64,000 bases of DNA from NCBI GenBank assembly GCA_965662265.1, contig CBFIGX010000007.1, forward strand, positions 1 through 64,000. Direction: 5' to 3'. The position numbers and the translations under genes are program-made. Every line of letters begins with the position of its first letter. Positions within the stretch are counted from its first letter, which is position 1. Positions 59,974 through 64,000 of this stretch are shown one piece after another. The notes under the pieces were generated by a model that had not been told where the DNA came from, made no database searches, and saw only the letters and a list, made by a program, of their open reading frames with translations. Source of the DNA: CBFIGX01 sp965662265. Its GTDB lineage: Bacteria; Bacteroidota; Bacteroidia; Flavobacteriales; UBA7430.

Positions 59974-60527
59974 ATGAAGCTTAGGTCATTTTTTTCTTGT
60001 AGTTATCTTGCTGTATTTTTCATTTTTATCATCTTTTTTTCGGTGTTTTCGGTTTTTGATGGATTGAGGGCTATGATTTTTTGATACGTTTTACATGACA
60101 GTAATTACTGTAATCTCTATTGGTTTAAACAATTTAAGACCTTTGTCAGAATCATGACTAATATTCACATCTTTATTAATTATCTTTAGCATCAATATTT
60201 ATGCTTATGCTATTTCACTATTAACCTCATATATTATTGATGGAGATTTGAAGTTGTTTTTAAAAGATTATAGGATGTCACAAAAAAATAAACAAGTTTA
60301 AAAATCATTTCATAGTGTATAGTTATGCTATAAATAGAAGAGAAGTAGTCAGGCAACACATATCATTCCAAACGGACTCTTTAGTTATCTCGTCAGATTC
60401 GGATAGAATTAATGACTTAAAAGATAAAGGATTTCTTTTGTCGAAGGAGATGCTACAGTTGATTAAGTTTTACAAGATAACTCAAAACTATTTGTATTAC
60501 GAAAGCCTGCATAAATTATTAAGTTAA
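59974..60527 (+). pseudogene. Decayed potassium channel (ion channel plus RCK domain)
   Basis: Three frames together give a broken two-helix potassium channel. Frame 1 (59974-60084) holds MKLRSFFSCSYLAVFFIFII, the first membrane helix, ending in TGA. Frame 2 from 60089 reads FYMTVITVISIGLNNLRPLS, the pore helix and filter, with an in-frame TGA at 60155. It then gives LIFTSLLIIFSINIYAYAIS (second helix) and FLKDYRMSQKNK, up to TAA at 60299. Frame 3 from 60300 reads KNHFIVYSYAINRREVVRQH, a degraded RCK/TrkA-N start whose GxGxxG is lost, and stops at 60527. The filter TVGFGE has become SIGLNN. Two frameshifts, two internal stops and a missing C-terminal half mark it as non-functional. The last frame alone could yield a 70-residue product from a GTG at 60315. 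Confidence 0.85.
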
Positions 60528-60541
60528 TTGTTAGATATCTA

Positions 60542-61456
60542 ATGAGTAGAGTTTTAATTGTAGGTGCAAATGGGCTTTTAGGTCAAAAGCTTATTAAATT
60601 ATATAGTCAATTTGATATAAGTGTGATTGCAACAGCACGTACTAAGCCTAAGTTTGAACTTGCTGAAAATATAGTTTACAGGAATTTAGATATACGTGAT
60701 AGAGATGCTTGCTTTAATGTCGTTAATGAATGTAAACCTCAAGCAATAATTAATGCTGCTGCAATGACTCAAGTTGATTTGTGTGAAGATGAAACCGAAC
60801 TTTGTGATTCTGTAAATATAAAAGGCGTTCAAAATTTAATTGATGCAGTAAAAGAAACAAACATTCATTTGGTTCATATTTCAACCGATTTTATCTATGA
60901 TGGAAATGAGGAAGAATATTTCGAGGATTCATTGGCAAAACCTTTAAATTATTATGGACTTTCTAAATGGAAGTCTGAACTGTTGTTTGAAGATGTAGAT
61001 TTTCCGTATACAATATTCCGAACTGTATTAGTTTATGGAGTTTTGGATAATATTTCTCGTTCTAATATTGTTCTTTGGGCAAAATCATCATTAGAAAACA
61101 ACCATGAAATTAATGTAGTTGATGACCAATATAGGTGTCCAACACTGGTAGAAGATTTAGCTTTTGCATGTAAACAAGCAATAGATTCTGAATCTATAGG
61201 TGTGTATCATGTTTCTGGAAAAGATTTTCTGAGTATATTAGAGCTCGTTTTTGAAATAGCAGATTATTGGAAATTAAATAAGAACCTTGTTAAACCAATA
61301 AAAACGTCAAGTTTAAACCAAAAGGCTACAAGACCAAAACGTACCAAACTAAATATTACAAAGGCAAAACAACATTTTAACTATCAACCAACAGGTTTTC
61401 GTGAAAGTCTGAAGTTAATAGATGAACAGTTGAAAAACCAAAAACTACTGTCATGA
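60542..61456 (+). CDS. RmlD-like NAD(P)-dependent reductase/epimerase (SDR)
   Basis: A 304-residue extended short-chain dehydrogenase. VLIVGANGLLGQKLIKLY holds the GxxGxxG dinucleotide loop, INAAAMTQVDLCEDE and HISTDFIYDG carry the catalytic Thr/Ser region, and YYGLSKWKSE has the YxxxK pair. The closest family is dTDP-4-dehydrorhamnose reductase (RmlD), but the other rml genes are not nearby, so a different sugar or metabolite is possible. It ends four bases inside the start of the alanine symporter gene. Confidence 0.87.
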   Translation: MSRVLIVGANGLLGQKLIKLYSQFDISVIATARTKPKFELAENIVYRNLDIRDRDACFNVVNECKPQAIINAAAMTQVDLCEDETELCDSVNIKGVQNLIDAVKETNIHLVHISTDFIYDGNEEEYFEDSLAKPLNYYGLSKWKSELLFEDVDFPYTIFRTVLVYGVLDNISRSNIVLWAKSSLENNHEINVVDDQYRCPTLVEDLAFACKQAIDSESIGVYHVSGKDFLSILELVFEIADYWKLNKNLVKPIKTSSLNQKATRPKRTKLNITKAKQHFNYQPTGFRESLKLIDEQLKNQKLLS

Positions 61457-62928
61457 ATAAATTAATTGCAATCCTATTTTCAATCCCACAACTTTTACAA
61501 GCTGAAAGTTCAATTAGTACAACTATTAACAGTTTGTTTGAACCTATTGTAGGGTTCATGGCAAAAGTCATTTTCTGGGAACCATTTATGGGTATCCCTG
61601 TTGTAGTAATTTGGTTAGTTGTAGGGGCTATATTCTTTACCTTACGGATGAATTTTATTAATGTTCGAGGATTTAAGCATGCCATTCAATTGGTAAGAGG
61701 CGATTATGATAACCCCGATGATAAAGGAGAAGTATCACACTTCCAAGCTTTAACAACAGCGTTATCTGCTACAGTAGGCCTTGGGAATATTGCAGGTGTT
61801 GCAGTTGCAGTTGCTATTGGCGGACCCGGAGCAACATTTTGGATGATTGTGGCAGGATTACTTGGGATGTCCACAAAATTTGTAGAGTGTACTTTAGGAG
61901 TAAAATACAGGCAGATTAATAAAAATGGAGAAGTATCGGGCGGCCCTATGTATTATCTTAATACAGCATTTGAAAAACACAATTTACCAGTAATGGGTAA
62001 AGTCATGGCAGCTCTTTTTGCCATACTATGTGTTGGTGGTTCTTTTGGTGGAGGTAATATGTTTCAAGCCAATCAGGCATTTTCGCAATTAGAAGGTCAG
62101 TTCTCAATTCTTGCAGGTAATGGTGTATACTTTGGAATTATCTTGGCAATATTGGTGGGAGCAGTTATTATTGGTGGTATTAAAAGTATAGCTAATATAA
62201 CAGAGAAAATAGTACCCTTCATGGCAGTTCTTTATGTCGGAGCCTCTTTATTTATTATATTAATAAATTATGACCAAATCATTGATGTTTTTGTATTGAT
62301 ATTTGAGTCAGCATTTTCTGGAGATGCTGCTAAGGGTGGTGTTATAGGAGTTTTGATTCAAGGTTTTAGGCGTGCAGCATTTTCTAATGAAGCTGGTGTC
62401 GGATCAGCTGCAATTGCACATTCTGCTGTAAAAACAAACGAACCTGTTACTGAGGGTGTAGTGGCTTTATTAGAACCATTTATTGATACTGTTGTTATCT
62501 GTACAATGACAGCTTTAGTTATTTTAATTACTGGTAGGCATACAGGTTATGACCTAGAAGGAGCTCAGCTAACATCGTCAGCTTTTGAGTCCGTAATATC
62601 ATGGTTCCCAATGCTGCTAGTAGTTGCCATATTTTTATTCGCTTTTTCCACAATGATTTCTTGGTCTTATTATGGTCTTAAAGCTTGGACATACTTATTT
62701 GGGCATTCAAAAATTACTCAAAATATTTATAAGCTACTGTTTTTAGTGTTTATTATTATAGGTTCTACAGTTAGTTTGGGTGCAGTTATAGATTTTTCTG
62801 ATATGATGATTCTAGCTATGGCATTTCCAAATATTCTAGGTTTATATTTAATGTCGGGAGAAGTTAAAGAAGATTTGAGAGACTATATGCAGCGCCTAAA
62901 ATCAGGCGCGATTAAAAAATTTAAATAA
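61453..62928 (+). CDS. Alanine/glycine:cation symporter (AGCS family)
   Basis: A 491-residue sodium-coupled amino acid transporter with about eleven membrane segments. TALSATVGLGNIAGVAVAVA, FWMIVAGLLGMSTKFVECTL, and RRAAFSNEAGVGSAAIAHS with the following AVKT are family signatures. The first ~20 residues look like a signal peptide or an extra membrane segment, as in other Bacteroidota members. It overlaps the SDR gene by four bases and is followed by a terminator. Confidence 0.93.
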   Translation: MNKLIAILFSIPQLLQAESSISTTINSLFEPIVGFMAKVIFWEPFMGIPVVVIWLVVGAIFFTLRMNFINVRGFKHAIQLVRGDYDNPDDKGEVSHFQALTTALSATVGLGNIAGVAVAVAIGGPGATFWMIVAGLLGMSTKFVECTLGVKYRQINKNGEVSGGPMYYLNTAFEKHNLPVMGKVMAALFAILCVGGSFGGGNMFQANQAFSQLEGQFSILAGNGVYFGIILAILVGAVIIGGIKSIANITEKIVPFMAVLYVGASLFIILINYDQIIDVFVLIFESAFSGDAAKGGVIGVLIQGFRRAAFSNEAGVGSAAIAHSAVKTNEPVTEGVVALLEPFIDTVVICTMTALVILITGRHTGYDLEGAQLTSSAFESVISWFPMLLVVAIFLFAFSTMISWSYYGLKAWTYLFGHSKITQNIYKLLFLVFIIIGSTVSLGAVIDFSDMMILAMAFPNILGLYLMSGEVKEDLRDYMQRLKSGAIKKFK

Positions 62929-62957
62929 AAAAAATCCCGCAATTGCGGGATTTTTTT
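62929..62957 (+). terminator. Terminator after the alanine symporter gene
   Basis: AAATCCCGC and GCGGGATTT pair around an AATT loop with A and T runs at the two sides. Confidence 0.95.
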
Positions 62958-63017
62958 GTGCTTAATAAATAATATACTGCAACAACTAATATTATAATTC
63001 ATTAAAATAGTATAGCT

Positions 63018-63671
63018 ATGAATTCATTTTACAAATTTTTTTATTTTAACAAAACTGAGCGGCGCGCCTTATTTGTTTTTTTATTACTCATTGTAATTGT
63101 AAAACTAATTGAGATCTATTTGTTGCCTAAAACACATATTGCTGAATATGATTTTAAAAAAGTTGAGCAATGGTGGAGTGAAGATCCTCAACCCTACCTT
63201 ATTAGTTTAAATGTAAAGAATAAGACAAGTAAACCTATAACGTCACATAAAACAATAAGCAATGCAGAAAAGTTGATGCTCAATATAAATACAACAGATT
63301 CTTTAGATTTAATGAGCATACCAGGAATTGGAGAAGTTTATGCCTCACGTATTATAAAGTACAGAGATTTATTAGGTGGGTATTATTATAAAGATCAATT
63401 ATATGAGGTTTATGGTATGGATTCGAGCTTGGTATTGTCAATACAACAATATGTATGGATTGATAAGTCCGAAATACATAGAATTAATGTCAACAAGTCA
63501 ACAATGAAGCAATTGTATTCTCATCCATATATTTCATATAAATTGGCTAAGCTAATTGTGAAATACAGAGAGCACCATGGCTTTTATACTAATATTGAAG
63601 ACTTAAAGAAAATTCCCTTGATTGACGGTCAATTATTCCGTAAAATTGTAGTCTATTTAGTTACAGAATGA
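63018..63671 (+). CDS. Membrane-anchored helix-hairpin-helix protein (ComEA-like)
   Basis: A 217-residue protein with one membrane segment at about 19-37 (LFVFLLLIVIVKLIEIYLL). Two ComEA-type HhH units follow, at about 92-145 (LMSIPGIGEVYASRIIKYRD) and 155-215 (LYSHPYISYKLAKLIVKYRE). Each has the INxN/INTT opening of the family (INTTDSLDL, INVNKSTMK). ComEA proteins bind double-stranded DNA at the cell surface during uptake; whether this one does is not known. Its stop codon overlaps the start of apt (ATGA), so the two are co-translated. Confidence 0.88.
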   Translation: MNSFYKFFYFNKTERRALFVFLLLIVIVKLIEIYLLPKTHIAEYDFKKVEQWWSEDPQPYLISLNVKNKTSKPITSHKTISNAEKLMLNINTTDSLDLMSIPGIGEVYASRIIKYRDLLGGYYYKDQLYEVYGMDSSLVLSIQQYVWIDKSEIHRINVNKSTMKQLYSHPYISYKLAKLIVKYREHHGFYTNIEDLKKIPLIDGQLFRKIVVYLVTE

Positions 63672-64000
63672 TAGAGCAACGATTAAAGTCAGTAATTCGA
63701 AATTTCCCTAATTACCCAAAAGAAGGTATTTTATTTAAAGATATAAGTCCTGTATTGTTAGATGTTGAGTTATATTTAGCTGTTGTCAATGAGTTTAGAT
63801 ACCGTCTCAAAGATTTAGATATAAATTGTGTAGCGGGAGTTGAAAGTAGAGGTTTTTGGTTTGGTCCAGCAATTGCTCAAGCCCTATCTGTTCCATTTAT
63901 CCCAGTACGCAAAAAAGGTAAATTGCCTGGAGATACTTTGACTAAAACCTACGACCTTGAGTATGGATCTTCTACTATTGAGATTCAAAAAGGTGTGCTC
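63668..64000 (+). CDS. apt: Adenine phosphoribosyltransferase, cut off by the window end
   Basis: The first 111 codons are present. The product salvages adenine to AMP using PRPP. It starts MIEQRLKSVIRNFPNYPKEG; ILFKDISPVL, GVESRGFWFGPAIAQAL and FIPVRKKGKLPGDT are canonical Apt sequence. The PRPP-binding motif should come after the window edge. It begins four bases before the end of the HhH gene. Confidence 0.95.
   Translation, partial: MIEQRLKSVIRNFPNYPKEGILFKDISPVLLDVELYLAVVNEFRYRLKDLDINCVAGVESRGFWFGPAIAQALSVPFIPVRKKGKLPGDTLTKTYDLEYGSSTIEIQKGVL

Noticed and set aside
60315..60527. Stand-alone 70-residue gene
   Set aside because: The sequence is the continuation of the channel's RCK domain in another frame, so it is part of the pseudogene, though a short product from the GTG cannot be fully excluded.
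62892..62909. Inverted repeat GCGCCT/AGGCGC inside the end of the alanine symporter gene
   Set aside because: It lies in coding sequence with no T run after it; the true terminator is the stronger hairpin at 62929-62957.

Overview
The window reads as chromosome of a low-GC, probably marine member of the Bacteroidota, most likely order Flavobacteriales; I cannot fix the family. The signs are secreted proteins ending in type IX secretion system (T9SS) sorting domains of both the CHU_C/type B and the type A kind, an OmpA-family PorE-like protein, a SecDF fusion, tandem type II and type III glutamine synthetases, a short CarB, and repeated TAnnTTTG promoter elements (the Bacteroidota -7 box). Shine-Dalgarno motifs are largely absent. 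Most of the window is ordinary housekeeping sequence; I see no prophage, insertion sequence, CRISPR array or tRNA gene.

Layout. Bases 1-63 hold the 3' end of a 5S rRNA and its terminator, so an rRNA operon lies just upstream. 234-4448 is a tandem pair of secreted choice-of-anchor L proteins. 4477-15229 carries a secreted protein of unclear function, dnaB, a lipoprotein, accA, ispE, an LptF/LptG permease, tgt, an ECF sigma factor, rsmG and an ABC exporter. 15315-18863 holds rpmH, carB and a DUF4834 protein. 18948-27978 is a glycan-related region: a YfhO-like membrane protein, an SGNH-like protein with an MBOAT acyltransferase, two glycosyltransferases, a sulfotransferase-like protein and a Wzx-type flippase. 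28254-37159 contains a large M1 peptidase joined to a barrel-like C-terminus, a YihY protein, nadC, rlmH, the rpsF-rpsR-rplI operon and gyrB. 37225-45048 carries two tandem P-domain T9SS cargo proteins, mdh and an FG-GAP repeat T9SS cargo protein. 45149-54982 has secDF, tatA, a calcium/sodium antiporter, GSII, GSIII and the PorE-like protein. 55139-64000 has purM-prfA-pyrF, a DUF2851/PspC pair, a decayed potassium channel gene, an RmlD-like reductase, an alanine symporter, an HhH protein and the start of apt.

How it works together. Five large secreted T9SS cargo proteins, a PorE-like envelope protein, SecDF (export to the periplasm) and TatA show strong investment in surface proteins. The glycan cluster probably makes or decorates a surface polysaccharide with O-acyl and perhaps sulfate groups. 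The clearest unusual observations are the potassium channel pseudogene at 59974-60527, a Tgt lacking the three zinc-binding cysteines, the M1 peptidase/barrel fusion, and inverted repeats over the glutamine synthetase promoter. No gene-free stretch exceeds 300 bases except the pseudogene region; the two longest gaps are 27979-28253 and 58201-58476.
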